In this document: piece after piece, positions 28,337 through 38,588 of the stretch
How the letters are laid out: each line of letters starts with the position of its first letter
How positions within the stretch are numbered: the first letter of the stretch is position 1
Notes under the pieces: generated by a model
What the model was told of the DNA's origin: nothing
Database searches by the model: none
Seen by the model: the letters and a program-made list of their open reading frames with translations, nothing else
Origin: JALYOK01 sp963840785
GTDB taxonomy: Bacteria; Pseudomonadota; Gammaproteobacteria; Burkholderiales; JALYOK01
Assembly (NCBI GenBank): GCA_963840785.1
Contig: CAWJAF010000003.1
Span: forward strand, 62,001-126,000
Length of the DNA: 64,000 bases
Reading direction: 5' to 3'
Program-made: the position numbers and the translations under genes

Positions 28337-29647
28337 CTATTTAATTTCACTCACTCGCATAGCGCGCATGGTAAAAGCAAGCTCGGTCAGCAATTCTTGC
28401 GCAGATTGAAAACGTGCTTCCGGTCGTTTGGCCATCAGTCGGTTAATCAAGCCCTGATAGCATGATAGATGTTCCGGAAGGGTCGGCACTGGCGCACGAA
28501 CATGTTGTTCGGCAATCGCCTGCGCACTCGATCCAACAAATGGCTTCGTGCCTGACAACATCTCAAAAAGAATGATCCCCGCGCTGTAAATATCGCTTCG
28601 CGCATCGGCGGATGCACCGGAAACTTGTTCCGGGCTCATATAGTAAGGCGTCCCAAAAACCTCGCCCTGAGTGGTAAGCGGATTTGCATCATTGACTAGC
28701 TTAGCGATTCCGAAATCAACCAGCGCCAAACTGCCATCCGCACGAAACATTATGTTTTGTGGTTTCATATCACGATGTAACACGCCAGCATTGTGAATCA
28801 CGATCAAAGCTTTGACGGTATGGTAGAAGATTTTGAATACCGCTTCCGTCGTGAGCCCCCGCACATATTTCTTTAAATCGCCCATTGAAAAATATTCCAT
28901 CGCAATAAAAACATGCTGATCGGTAAAGCCTTGATCATATATTCGTACGACATAAGGACTATTGATGTGTGAAACCGTCGTGTACTCTAAAACGAAACGC
29001 TTTAGGAAGGTTTCGTTTTCAACCAGACTTCCTTCGAGAACCTTGAGCACGACTTGCAGTTGATCGCGCAATCGCTCGGCAAGGAATACTTGCGCCATAC
29101 CACCGCGGCCAATCGCTTTGACGAGTCGATATCCACCAATCTTGATGTCTTCGATCCGTTGATCCGGTGACGCCCGCGCAGACATTGCGGTCAACGTCAA
29201 CGGGCTTCCTTGCGCAATGTCAATCGCATTCAGCGGAAGCGTCGTGCGACCCATATCCGAGTCCGACTCTTCTTGCTGGGTTCGCATCGCTTCGCGAACC
29301 GCAATACCAATATATTCCTTTGACAAATCGCGCTTACGAACGTACTCATTTGCGCCCAGTCGGATCGCCTTGACCGCCACTTCTTCGCTACCATGTTCAG
29401 TAACGAACACAATAGCCGGGCAATTTTCACGACGCTTTAATTCTTTTAGCCAGTCCAGACCGTCCTCGTTACCGAGTTTATAGTCAAGCAAGATAGCGTC
29501 GTACGCAATTAATGGGAAATCAACGGGGAGTTTTCCACGAACGACTGGATCGTATTCATCAACCTCGATGTCGGGCCACTCAATCGACAAAAGTTGCGCC
29601 GCGAGAACTCGAAAATCCTCGGAATCATCGATGATTAGAATTCGCAT
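28337..29647 (-). CDS. Response regulator-Ser/Thr protein kinase fusion
   Basis: About 436 residues. N-terminal REC domain (IIDDSEDFR; phospho-acceptor Asp in ILLDYKLG near residue 55), a ~50-residue linker, then a eukaryotic-like kinase: GRGGMAQVFLA (Gly loop), the VVLK lysine, HRDMKPQN (catalytic loop) and DFGIAK (Mg2+ loop), followed by an APE-like SPEQ segment. All catalytic residues are present and there is no membrane helix. ATG at 29647 has GGAGG 8 nt upstream; the upstream GTG at 29662 would be buried in that site. The stop of chpA is 30 bp away on the same strand, so it probably ends the chemosensory operon and could turn ChpA phosphotransfer into Ser/Thr phosphorylation. Confidence 0.9.
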   Translation of the reverse strand: MRILIIDDSEDFRVLAAQLLSIEWPDIEVDEYDPVVRGKLPVDFPLIAYDAILLDYKLGNEDGLDWLKELKRRENCPAIVFVTEHGSEEVAVKAIRLGANEYVRKRDLSKEYIGIAVREAMRTQQEESDSDMGRTTLPLNAIDIAQGSPLTLTAMSARASPDQRIEDIKIGGYRLVKAIGRGGMAQVFLAERLRDQLQVVLKVLEGSLVENETFLKRFVLEYTTVSHINSPYVVRIYDQGFTDQHVFIAMEYFSMGDLKKYVRGLTTEAVFKIFYHTVKALIVIHNAGVLHRDMKPQNIMFRADGSLALVDFGIAKLVNDANPLTTQGEVFGTPYYMSPEQVSGASADARSDIYSAGIILFEMLSGTKPFVGSSAQAIAEQHVRAPVPTLPEHLSCYQGLINRLMAKRPEARFQSAQELLTELAFTMRAMRVSEIK

Positions 29648-29677
29648 GATGCTGGCCTCCACTGCCTGCGTAGTTGG

Positions 29678-32600
29678 CTAGTGAAGGCTCTGAACGACAT
29701 CACCGCGAACCGCAGGGGCATTGAATGAATCTCGCTCGTCCCGCTCGACCATCAAAGCGGAAATACTCTTTAGCAAATCCTCGTCCGTATAAGGCTTCCC
29801 GAGATAAATATTCACGCCCAACTGCATGGCGTGGCGGCGATGCTTTTCCGCCGTTCTTGACGTGATCATGATTATAGGAATCGATTGCGTAGTCGGATTT
29901 GAACGAATGCTGCGCGTCAGGTCGAAGCCGTCCATACGCGGCATTTCGATATCGACAAGCATGAGATCAGGCATCGTCTCGCGAATCTTTTCCAATGCGT
30001 CGAGTCCGTCTTTTGCAAGAACAACTTGGTACCCTTCTCGGCTGAGCGCGCGCTCGCTAATCTTACGCACCGTAATGGAATCGTCAACCACCATAATGGT
30101 CGGCACTTTACGTGGCGCTAGATTCGGTTTGTCTTGGCGCAGCAATTGACGCTGAGTGATGTTCGGGTTGGCCTCCGCAGCGACACTTTGTCCGAGCGTC
30201 ACCGGGTTTACGATCAGTACAATTTCCCCGTCCGCCAGCACGGTTGCACCAATCAATCCGCTGACCATTGCCAATTGCGAACCAATACTCTTAACCACAA
30301 CTTGACGAATTCCGATTAACTCGTCGACCTGTATCGCCAAGCGCTGCCCACCGCTTCTAAGCAAAATTACGTGACTGAATCGCCTTTCCTCCGCGGACAC
30401 ATCGCGCTGGCCAAAGAGATCAAGAAGATAAATGAATCGATAGCCCTCACCGCCCCAGCTCAACTCGCGAATCGATTGTATGACCGCCAGCGCTTCCGGT
30501 GTGAATCGCTGAACTTGCCGCACGATCGCAGTAGGTAACGCATATTTTCGGTTCCCGGCGCGCACCAACAGTGCTTCAGCAATGGCGAGCGTCAAAGGCA
30601 AGTAAATGGTGAATCGCGTACCTTTTCCTACCTCGGATGAAACTTCGACGCGCCCGCCGAGTGCGGTAATCTCGCTGCGCACAACATCTAAACCAACGCC
30701 GCGGCCGGCTAACTCTGTGATTTGTGTCGCGGTGCTGAATCCGGACGTAAAAATCAATTCGATCAACTGCCGCCGACTCAAATTATGCTGGGCATGGATG
30801 ATTCCGCGCGCTATTGCCGTACGTTCAATATCATCGACATTGATACCCTTACCGTCGTCCGACAAATTGATTACGACGTCATTACCTTGTTGCTCCAATT
30901 CAATTTGAATTCGCCCGTCGGGAGCTTTACCACTTGCTTCCCGTTCCGAAGGCAGCTCAATGCCATGCGTTAATGCATTGCGTAACAAATGCTCCATTGG
31001 GGCAGTGATTCGCTCAAGCACGCCGCGATCAAGCTCGACTTTTGCGCCGTGTAGATCGAGTTCAGCTCGTTTACCCAGCTCCCGCGCTGTCACGCGGACG
31101 ATTCGATAAAAACGATCTGCGACATTTGCAAACGGCACCATCCGCACACTCATTAATTGCTGCTGCAAATCAAAACTGGTCCGCGCTTGGCTGAGTAGCG
31201 CCGAGTCTGCTTCATCGAGGCTTTTTAATATCGACTGTTGCACGACGCCGATATCGTTTACGCTCTCGGCCATCATTCGGGTCAATTCTTGGAAGCGGGT
31301 AAATCGATCAAACTCCAGCGGATCGAACGTTACATCGCGCGCCGTCGCTTGTTGTTGGCGTGATTGCAACTGGCTCTCCGCTTGGATCTCGATTTCCCGG
31401 AGCTGTTGCCGCAAACGTAACATATTCTGTGTTAAGTCATGATAACCACCGCGCATCAAACGCATTTCGTTTTCGACTCGCGTGCGCGCGATATTTACTT
31501 CGCCGGCTTGATTCACCATCATGTCTACATCATCTGCGGCTACCCGAATCAACGCGCGCAGTTGGCTTTGCTCAACGGGAGTCACCGCGTCCGGCCCGCG
31601 TGAATTTACCGAGGTCGGTACTTCTGACTGTTCCAGGCTAGCGATGATTAGATCATTCGGCGGAAATGACGCGCTTATCGCCGCCTCGAGCGCACCGCCC
31701 ATATCCAACATCGATGTGTCCGCACGAGGTGCCTGCAGATGCGGGACAGGCCGCAGCGTTTCTTCGCGCTCAAGAACCGCAAGCATTCGAAGTGTCGCGC
31801 CGCCTTCTACGGACGGCAGTGCCCGCATTGTTTGTGTTTGTGCGAGCGCCGTTGCCATTCCGTCGCCAGCACGCAATCGATCAACAGCATCATTGACGCG
31901 ATCAAACTTCGCTTGAAGCGCTTCGTGAAGTTCCGGTGTTAAACCCAGTCCTTCCGCAGCGTCGTTGACTTCGGATTCGATTTGATGAACGAGTTCACCC
32001 AATCGAAGCGCGCCCACCATGCGCGCACTTCCCTTAAACGTGTGTAATGCCCGCTGTAGCGCTTGAACCGCTTCGAAGTCCGAAGGCTTAGCATTCCAAT
32101 TGCGTAAACTTTCTCCGACCACGGGAATCAACGTTTCCGCTTCCTCGAGGAAAACCGGCAATAAGTCAACATCAAGATCATCTTTAATGTTGCGGCGTCC
32201 GCTACCGCCGGTAGCCATTGCGGAAGTCTGCTCCAGCGCGGACGCAAAGATATCGAGTTGCTCGGCCGGACTAGCAGCCTTATCAATTTGATGAATTAAT
32301 TCTTCAGCGCCGACGGCATTGCCACCATCTCTGAATGCCCCAACCATAGCCGCAAGTTGGTGATAGGTGCGGGTCATTAATTCGACCGCAGCAGGTTGCG
32401 CGACTTGGCGATTCACAACTAACTGCAATACCCATTGCTCGAGTGCCGCCGCAAGTCCGGCAGTGTTCGGTTGTGCGGTACTACGTGAGATTCCTGCCAA
32501 GGTATGGGCGGCGCGAACGAAAGGTTCACTTGGCGGCCCTGCTCCTTCCGCTCCCCACAATTTGATCTCGTCATGAAGTGTCGTGAGGAGTTGGGCGGCT

Positions 32601-35110
32601 TCCGCTAAAAAAATCTCGCGCAAACTGGACGATACCTGCACCGTTTGCGTTTGCTCAATTTGAATATCTTCATCTTCGTAATTAGCAGATGCAATTTCCG
32701 GCTCGTCCGTAGTATCGACAGTTGAATTACTGGTAAGGGACAGTGCCTCGGGCGCTAGGGTATCTCGATCAATTTCTAGCGGAGTTTTCGACGCAATGCT
32801 CTCTACCCAGTTGCTAAAATACTCATATGCGCGATGGATAAAATCGCGCAATGATTCGCTAGCAGGTGCGCCGCCCTCTAGCCATCGATTCAGGGCTTGT
32901 TCGGCAGTCCACGCAACTTCGCCGAAATCGACTAATTGCACCATCCGGCTGCTACCTTTCAACGTATGAAACCCGCGCCGAATTTCCGTCAATACACCGA
33001 TACTCGCGGTATCCGTTTGAACGCGATCAAGCTTATTACGGCCTTGGGAAATTACCTCTCGTGCCTCGTCAAGAAATACCTCGAGCATCTCGTCATCGCC
33101 GTGATTCTGGTGCTGCGGTGCTTGGTCGGTATGCAGTAAAACGTCATGCGGTAATACCTGCATGGTCATGGTCTCTATTGCATGAACCAATTCATCGCTC
33201 GGCAGCCGAACGGAGGCATCGAGGGCGACCAGTGTCTGCTCGGCCTGCGCTTCTAAAGCGAAATCGGCAACAAGTTCTGCGTCATTACGGATATGTTCGA
33301 GCGTATCGCGTAACTCGGCTCGCGCATGGACATCGTCTGGCGACTCGTCCCAGGTATGAAGCAATGCTTGCGTCTTTTTTAGCTCAGCGCCAATCAGACT
33401 TTCCACGCTCGGGATGGGCGCGTCGATCTCAAAGGTTTCGCTCACCGAGGGCGGGAGCGGAACCGGCGATGAACTGATCGATTCGCCTTTTTCCGATGCG
33501 GCAAAGTGAGAATTCAGACTACTCAAATCATGAACGAGCGCGTCAATTTCGGTAGCGGATGGTGAATAATTGTCTCTTTGAAATTGGGCGATCAGTCGCA
33601 GACATCGACCGAGAATCGGTAAATCGCCCTCCGGACCGGCAATTTCAAGGGCACCGTGCACTTGCCGCAACAAAGCGTAAACTTCAACCAAATTACCGCG
33701 CAGCGCGTGGTCCTGAAAAAATCGCTCAAGAAATTCCTCGGCGCGGTTTAAATTGACTCGCATTTCATGAGCCAACATGCGAACCAGCTCAGCGTCATCG
33801 GTGGCCGGCGCTGGGTCATTGATCGTTTCGGAGTGACTCACCGGCACCGCCACCTCATCGACCGGGTTTTGCATTTCAATTCCCGGCTTAGACGACACAT
33901 TCGGATCAACGGCGTTTTTCGAAAGCGCATTTTCTAGATCCGTAAGCAATGATCTGCTTCGGGCCAGTGCCATAGTGATATCACCCGCAAGACCCGCAGC
34001 TTCGCTGGCGCGGGGCGGTAATTTATCTGCGGCACGAGCCATCGCCCGGCTAAGGGAGTCAAGCGCAGAATTGTGCAAAGGCGCAATGGCTTTTGGTAAC
34101 TTACGCAATCGAACACGCACCGAAGCGACGTCCTCGTTCATTTCGGTGTTGTAGCGACTCCAGGCCTCGTGGGTAGCGTCGAGGATGCCGCGAGCATACT
34201 CGAAGAATCGGCCTTCAATGTCACTGCCAGGCGAAATGAGTGTCAATCGCAAGAGTTCATAATGCTGCTGTATCTCATGCGCCCGTGCAACGTTACTCGA
34301 TTCCTGGCCGATCCAAAAAAGCATATCGCGCAACAAATTTTCCGCAACATGGGGTTCGCCGCTGGCAAGTCGAGCAAATTGACGATCGATACGCGAAAAA
34401 AGTTTCTTTAATTCCGGCGCGGGCGTGCCAGTGCTGTTTTGTAACAAATCTACAAATCCGCCAGCAATCCACCAAAAAGCACGCTGATTTGGTTCACCTT
34501 GATGTTGCTCGACCGCCGCAAGGGCGCTCGACATTCCTGCGAGTCCATTCTGATCACCACGCAACCAAGTAACTAAGCCTCGCTGAAATTCCGCACGCTC
34601 GGTCGCTACGATTTGGGCCAATTCCTCGCTGGATGCGTTGCGCGCGTCGGGATGGGCTGGGGGTAATACATCGAGCGGCGGAAAAAACAATTCGCTCATA
34701 CTAATGTCGGTACGGCCATTTAGCCCGGCGAGAGACTCGTAGCGCGGGTAGAGTAAGATCGGTATGTCTGATTGTCCGCACGAAATATCGACGAGATAGT
34801 TGGAGAGACTCGTTAGCGCACCAATCACCGATTTAATGGAATCGGCATTTTGGATGCTCTCTGTCATCGGGACTTCTAAGATAAATTTCTCAATTTCCCG
34901 CATTACGCAACTGCAACCCTCGAGGCCTAAAAGTTGAAGCGCACCGGCTGACTGATGTAACGCTTCCGCGGCCTTGCCGCTCGCGTCATTGTCCGCAGTA
35001 TTTTCTGCGAGGTCGCAAAGGAACCGGCTTGCATTAGCAATGCTCTCATCGATACCCGATTTGACCCAGCCTAGTGCGCCTACGACATCGAATCTCAGTG
35101 GCGTGCTCAT
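29678..35110 (-). CDS. chpA: ChpA, hybrid CheA-type histidine kinase of the type IV pilus chemosensory system
   Basis: 1,810 residues. The N-terminal half is a string of Hpt-like helical modules. Canonical phospho-His motifs are HTLKGSSRM (about residue 715) and HTFKGSARM (about 1021); another reads HTLAGISRS (about 866), where the lysine is lost, and earlier modules lack a clear histidine motif. The kinase core follows: dimerisation helices, HLLRNALTHGIE (N box, about 1375), GRGVGLDVVRSE (about 1468), a CheW-like domain (about 1530-1650) and a C-terminal REC with VVDDSITVRK and LVDIEMPRMDG (Asp about 1717). Like the Pseudomonas ChpA it should phosphorylate the PilG and PilH regulators that control pilus extension and retraction. 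ATG at 35110 starts 4 bp after the MCP stop. The frame is intact throughout. Confidence 0.94.
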   Translation of the reverse strand: MSTPLRFDVVGALGWVKSGIDESIANASRFLCDLAENTADNDASGKAAEALHQSAGALQLLGLEGCSCVMREIEKFILEVPMTESIQNADSIKSVIGALTSLSNYLVDISCGQSDIPILLYPRYESLAGLNGRTDISMSELFFPPLDVLPPAHPDARNASSEELAQIVATERAEFQRGLVTWLRGDQNGLAGMSSALAAVEQHQGEPNQRAFWWIAGGFVDLLQNSTGTPAPELKKLFSRIDRQFARLASGEPHVAENLLRDMLFWIGQESSNVARAHEIQQHYELLRLTLISPGSDIEGRFFEYARGILDATHEAWSRYNTEMNEDVASVRVRLRKLPKAIAPLHNSALDSLSRAMARAADKLPPRASEAAGLAGDITMALARSRSLLTDLENALSKNAVDPNVSSKPGIEMQNPVDEVAVPVSHSETINDPAPATDDAELVRMLAHEMRVNLNRAEEFLERFFQDHALRGNLVEVYALLRQVHGALEIAGPEGDLPILGRCLRLIAQFQRDNYSPSATEIDALVHDLSSLNSHFAASEKGESISSSPVPLPPSVSETFEIDAPIPSVESLIGAELKKTQALLHTWDESPDDVHARAELRDTLEHIRNDAELVADFALEAQAEQTLVALDASVRLPSDELVHAIETMTMQVLPHDVLLHTDQAPQHQNHGDDEMLEVFLDEAREVISQGRNKLDRVQTDTASIGVLTEIRRGFHTLKGSSRMVQLVDFGEVAWTAEQALNRWLEGGAPASESLRDFIHRAYEYFSNWVESIASKTPLEIDRDTLAPEALSLTSNSTVDTTDEPEIASANYEDEDIQIEQTQTVQVSSSLREIFLAEAAQLLTTLHDEIKLWGAEGAGPPSEPFVRAAHTLAGISRSTAQPNTAGLAAALEQWVLQLVVNRQVAQPAAVELMTRTYHQLAAMVGAFRDGGNAVGAEELIHQIDKAASPAEQLDIFASALEQTSAMATGGSGRRNIKDDLDVDLLPVFLEEAETLIPVVGESLRNWNAKPSDFEAVQALQRALHTFKGSARMVGALRLGELVHQIESEVNDAAEGLGLTPELHEALQAKFDRVNDAVDRLRAGDGMATALAQTQTMRALPSVEGGATLRMLAVLEREETLRPVPHLQAPRADTSMLDMGGALEAAISASFPPNDLIIASLEQSEVPTSVNSRGPDAVTPVEQSQLRALIRVAADDVDMMVNQAGEVNIARTRVENEMRLMRGGYHDLTQNMLRLRQQLREIEIQAESQLQSRQQQATARDVTFDPLEFDRFTRFQELTRMMAESVNDIGVVQQSILKSLDEADSALLSQARTSFDLQQQLMSVRMVPFANVADRFYRIVRVTARELGKRAELDLHGAKVELDRGVLERITAPMEHLLRNALTHGIELPSEREASGKAPDGRIQIELEQQGNDVVINLSDDGKGINVDDIERTAIARGIIHAQHNLSRRQLIELIFTSGFSTATQITELAGRGVGLDVVRSEITALGGRVEVSSEVGKGTRFTIYLPLTLAIAEALLVRAGNRKYALPTAIVRQVQRFTPEALAVIQSIRELSWGGEGYRFIYLLDLFGQRDVSAEERRFSHVILLRSGGQRLAIQVDELIGIRQVVVKSIGSQLAMVSGLIGATVLADGEIVLIVNPVTLGQSVAAEANPNITQRQLLRQDKPNLAPRKVPTIMVVDDSITVRKISERALSREGYQVVLAKDGLDALEKIRETMPDLMLVDIEMPRMDGFDLTRSIRSNPTTQSIPIIMITSRTAEKHRRHAMQLGVNIYLGKPYTDEDLLKSISALMVERDERDSFNAPAVRGDVVQSLH

Positions 35111-35114
35111 CTGC

Positions 35115-37614
35115 TTAGGCAGACTTAAATCGTGCCACAGAAGAACGCAGGTCCTCCGCCATCGCGGTCAAACTCTGTACCGATGCCGCAGTCTGTTTCG
35201 TACCATCGGTGGTTTGCTGGGTAATATTCAAAATTCCTTGCATGCTCTCGCCACCTCCTTAGCCATCTCCGACTGGACAAAGGATGTGGACGCGACCGCG
35301 TCAATCAGCCCGATACTTCGCGTGAACGTCGCTCAATCACGGAGAGCGCCTGACCTGCTGCATCGGAAATTTTCGTACCTTGCACTACCCCATGAGTGCT
35401 GCGTTCCATAGCCGCAATGGCCTCTTGCGTATCGCCCTGAATAGTTCGCACCAGCCCACTAATTCGCTTCGTCGCGTCGCCAGAACGTTCCGCCAATCGT
35501 TGTACCTCTTCAGCAACCACGCTAAAACCACGCCCCGCTTCACCGGCTGACGCCGCTTGAATAGCAGCATTCAGCGCCAAGATATTGGTTTGGTCGGTAA
35601 TGTCGGCAATAAGCTCAACAATCTCGCCGATCTCCTGTGAGCTTTCTCCGAGGCGCTTAATTCGTTTCGACGTGTCTTGAATCTGATCGCGAATCTCATT
35701 CATCCCAGTGATCGAATTTTGCACCGCCTTTGTGCCTTGCTCGGCGGCCTCAAGCGATTGGCGCGCCACGTTAACCGATTGAGCGGCGGTCTCCGACACG
35801 TTGCCGATAGCGGTCGCGACATTCAGCACCGATTTTGTAGCGTCTTCGATCTGTCGGGATTGTGTTTCGGCGGCAGAGAGCAATTGCTGTGAAGTATGTT
35901 GCGCGGATTGCGTCGCGCTCGATACTTGTGATGCGGTATCGTTAATTCTACTGACCACCCCTGATAACTCGCCGACCGTATAGTTAAGCGAGTCTGCGAT
36001 AGCACCAGTAATATCTTCACTAACCGTTGCACGCGCCGTTAAGTCTCCGTCAGCGACGTCACCGAGTTCATTCATCAAACGTAAAATCGCGACTTCATTG
36101 CGCTTATTGGTGTCTTCCGCTTTTGCCAATGACGCCACACGATCGTCCAACAGATTATTAAACGCGGTACTGAATTGCCCGAATTCATCTTGCGTCTTGA
36201 TGGGAGAACGCGCCGAGTAGTCACCACCCGCGAGCTGCGTAACCGTGCCTCCCAACAAACCCAAGGGCACCGTCACTGTGCGCAGCAAGCCGCGACTCAA
36301 TAGCGCTGCACCGGCCAACATCGCCAGCAGAATGCCTAATGCCCAATATAAAATCGTGCGATTCAATTGCGCAATCGGTGCAAATGCCTCTGACTCGTCG
36401 ATTTCCGACAGAATGCCCCACTTCAACCCTAAAACATCGATCGGCGCGTAGGCACCTAGCACCGCAATGTTGCGGTAGTCCGGATAAATCTGGAATCCGG
36501 CTTTTCCCGCCATTGCTTCTTTCGCGCCAGGGGAATTAACCGGCTGCAATCCGACGTTGGTATTTTTTGCCTCAATCAAATCGACGACTGACTTTTGTAC
36601 GCCGGCGCCAATCAAAGCTTGCAGATAACCCGGCTTATCGTCAACCAAAAAACGTGCAATAGTGCGTGACCTAAAGTCACTACCGATGAGATAGGTTTCG
36701 CCAGAAGCGCCCAGCCCCGACTCCTTCCACTTTTTGTCATAGGTCATGACCTTATTCACCTGATCCAACGGCAACTGCAACACTAGGACACCAATGCGCT
36801 GCCCACCGTCAAATATAGGCGTCGAAATGAAGGATGCTTCGTCGTTATACGAGGGGATATATGGCGCGTAGTCGGTTAGCTTTACATCGCCTTCTGCCGC
36901 CGTCCAGCCCGCACGAAAAGCATCGCCCAAGCGGCTTTTTGCCCATGCACCACTATCAACATTCGACGCAAAATCTAGTTCCTTAAAGTAGGTGTAAAGA
37001 ACGTTGCCCGCCGCATCCATAAGAAAGAAGTCGTAGTAACCAAACTTTTGAATGGTTGCACTCGGCAATCCGGGGTGAAATCGTGCGTGCAGTTTGCTGT
37101 AGTCCGATCCGTCAGGCGAGTTGTCAAGCTTGAATTTTTCGCCGAGTTTATTCGAATTCGCGCCGATGTACACCGCTTGTAACGCGACGGTGTCCGGCCC
37201 TTGTTTTGTCATGAATTCGTTGGTCTCGACCTTTTGACCGCGGTTGCGCTTGCCATATTCGTCGTTAAAATCACCATCGTAGTAGCGCTCTAACGAAGCT
37301 TTGTCGAATTTGGCTTGCTCCTTGAACTTCGGAAACGTTATGGTAAATTCCCGCGTCGCACTAATCACGTCCGGTGATTTCGCCAATACACCAATCTGCG
37401 CCTTAGCGTTATTAAAATAATCGAGAATTTGTTCCTTTTTTACCTCACGAGTCGCGGTAAGTTGGTCGCGAGCTTGCTGTTCGATGGTCACGCGACCGGC
37501 GTTTGTTGCGGCTCGTCCCAAAAGAACGGTCGCCAAGACAATTGGAATTAACGCAAGCGCCGCCGTACCCAAAAGCATCTTTTGGCGTACCGTTGATATT
37601 GAGAAAAGATTCAT
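35115..37614 (-). CDS. Methyl-accepting chemotaxis protein in the pilJ position, dCache-like sensor (two frameshifts near the end)
   Basis: About 833 residues after correction. A membrane helix at 18-35, a ~370-residue periplasmic region resembling dCache sensors (ILDYFNNAKAQIGVLAKSP, FFLMDAAGNVLYTYFKELDF, GETYLIGSDFRSR), a second helix near 425, HAMP and a signalling domain with the tip DITDQTNILALNAAIQAASAG. The uninterrupted frame stops at 35305, but the last helix continues in other frames (LIDAVASTSFVQSEMAKEVA, then MQGILNITQQTTDGTKQTAA) to a TAA at 35115. Two single-base deletions, one in a G-run, explain this and give the usual PilJ-type ending. Classical PilJ has helical PilJ sensor domains, which I do not see here, so the input signal probably differs. 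Confidence 0.88.
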
Positions 37615-37683
37615 TTGCTTACCCCAGAGAAATGATTATTTGTTGGACTGGTTGAATAATGACAACACGGAATGGCGAACAAT

Positions 37684-38205
37684 TTATATCGCAACTTCGC
37701 GCGCTGCCACGCTCATAAAGCGTTTGTTCGCAGTCAGTATCGCAAGGTCGAGTTCGCGCCACGTGTCGCCATTTTCATCAACATATTCCGCGCGTATCCA
37801 TGCCGACGCATCCTTGGTAATAGAACGTGGCTTGAGGAGATTGAGGTTTCGTAAACCCAGCATCTGGGACACCATAATGGCAGCGTTAACCTTTAGTTGT
37901 TTTGCCACAACCACGATTCGCGTGTTCATGTTTCGCATCGTCGGCTCACCACCCAAAAACTCGGCCAGATCGATTACACCGTACAAATTCCCGCGGACGT
38001 TCACTAAACCGCTATACCAGGATTGCACGGCAGGAATCGAGGCGACGGGTGGCAGCGGCATGATGGAGTCCGTTTGTTGCAGCGCCAATAACCAGCGCTG
38101 GCCGGAACAGGAAACACCCAGCCGCGAACTCGCAACGTCAGTCGTACGCGCTCGTTGCAGGCGCGTCCAAAGATCGCGCTGAAACTCTAGTAGATCAACG
38201 GCCAT
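37684..38205 (-). CDS. pilI: PilI, CheW-type adaptor of the pilus chemosensory system
   Basis: 173 residues forming one CheW domain (GVSCSGQRWLLALQQTD, VQSWYSGLVNVRGNLYGVIDLAEFLG), which links the receptor to the ChpA kinase. It starts 3 bp after the stop of pilH and is followed by the MCP gene 69 bp downstream, the gene order known from pilGHIJ-chpA clusters. Cytoplasmic; no unusual features. Confidence 0.92.
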   Translation of the reverse strand: MAVDLLEFQRDLWTRLQRARTTDVASSRLGVSCSGQRWLLALQQTDSIMPLPPVASIPAVQSWYSGLVNVRGNLYGVIDLAEFLGGEPTMRNMNTRIVVVAKQLKVNAAIMVSQMLGLRNLNLLKPRSITKDASAWIRAEYVDENGDTWRELDLAILTANKRFMSVAAREVAI

Positions 38206-38208
38206 GCG

Positions 38209-38574
38209 CTAGCCAACTGCCTTTATTTTGTTCAGCAGCTCAGTTTTGTCGGCGGGCTTGACCAGATATTCTTTAGCGCCCTGGCGCTGGCCCCAAATTT
38301 TGTCCGTTTCCTGGCTTTTTGTGGTGCACAAGAAAACTGGAATGTGCTTAGTTTCTGGCCCGGTTGTAATGGAGCGGCAGGCCTGGAATCCATTCACGCC
38401 CGGCATCACAACATCCATCATTACCAAATCAGGTTTTTCCGCTTTGGCCTTGCTTACACCTTCTTCACCACCTTCCGCCGAAATGACCTGATAACCAGCT
38501 TGGGTCAGCATTTCCGTTAGATAAGCACGGTCTGTGGGCGAATCGTCGACTACGAGTATTTTCTTTACGGGCAT
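38209..38574 (-). CDS. pilH: PilH, single-domain response regulator
   Basis: 121 residues, a stand-alone CheY-like receiver: acidic pair VVDDSPTD (Asp10, Asp11), phospho-acceptor Asp54 in MMDVVMPG, CTT and K..L.KP for the Thr and Lys switch residues. In type IV pilus systems PilH acts with PilG on pilus retraction. It lies between pilG (14 bp) and pilI (3 bp). Confidence 0.93.
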   Translation of the reverse strand: MPVKKILVVDDSPTDRAYLTEMLTQAGYQVISAEGGEEGVSKAKAEKPDLVMMDVVMPGVNGFQACRSITTGPETKHIPVFLCTTKSQETDKIWGQRQGAKEYLVKPADKTELLNKIKAVG

Positions 38575-38588
38575 AAGGTGCTTTCTCT

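Noticed and set aside
32866..33477. A 203-codon plus-strand frame inside chpA
   Set aside because: Antisense to a continuous, well-conserved kinase gene; Arg-rich composition typical of an opposite-strand shadow.
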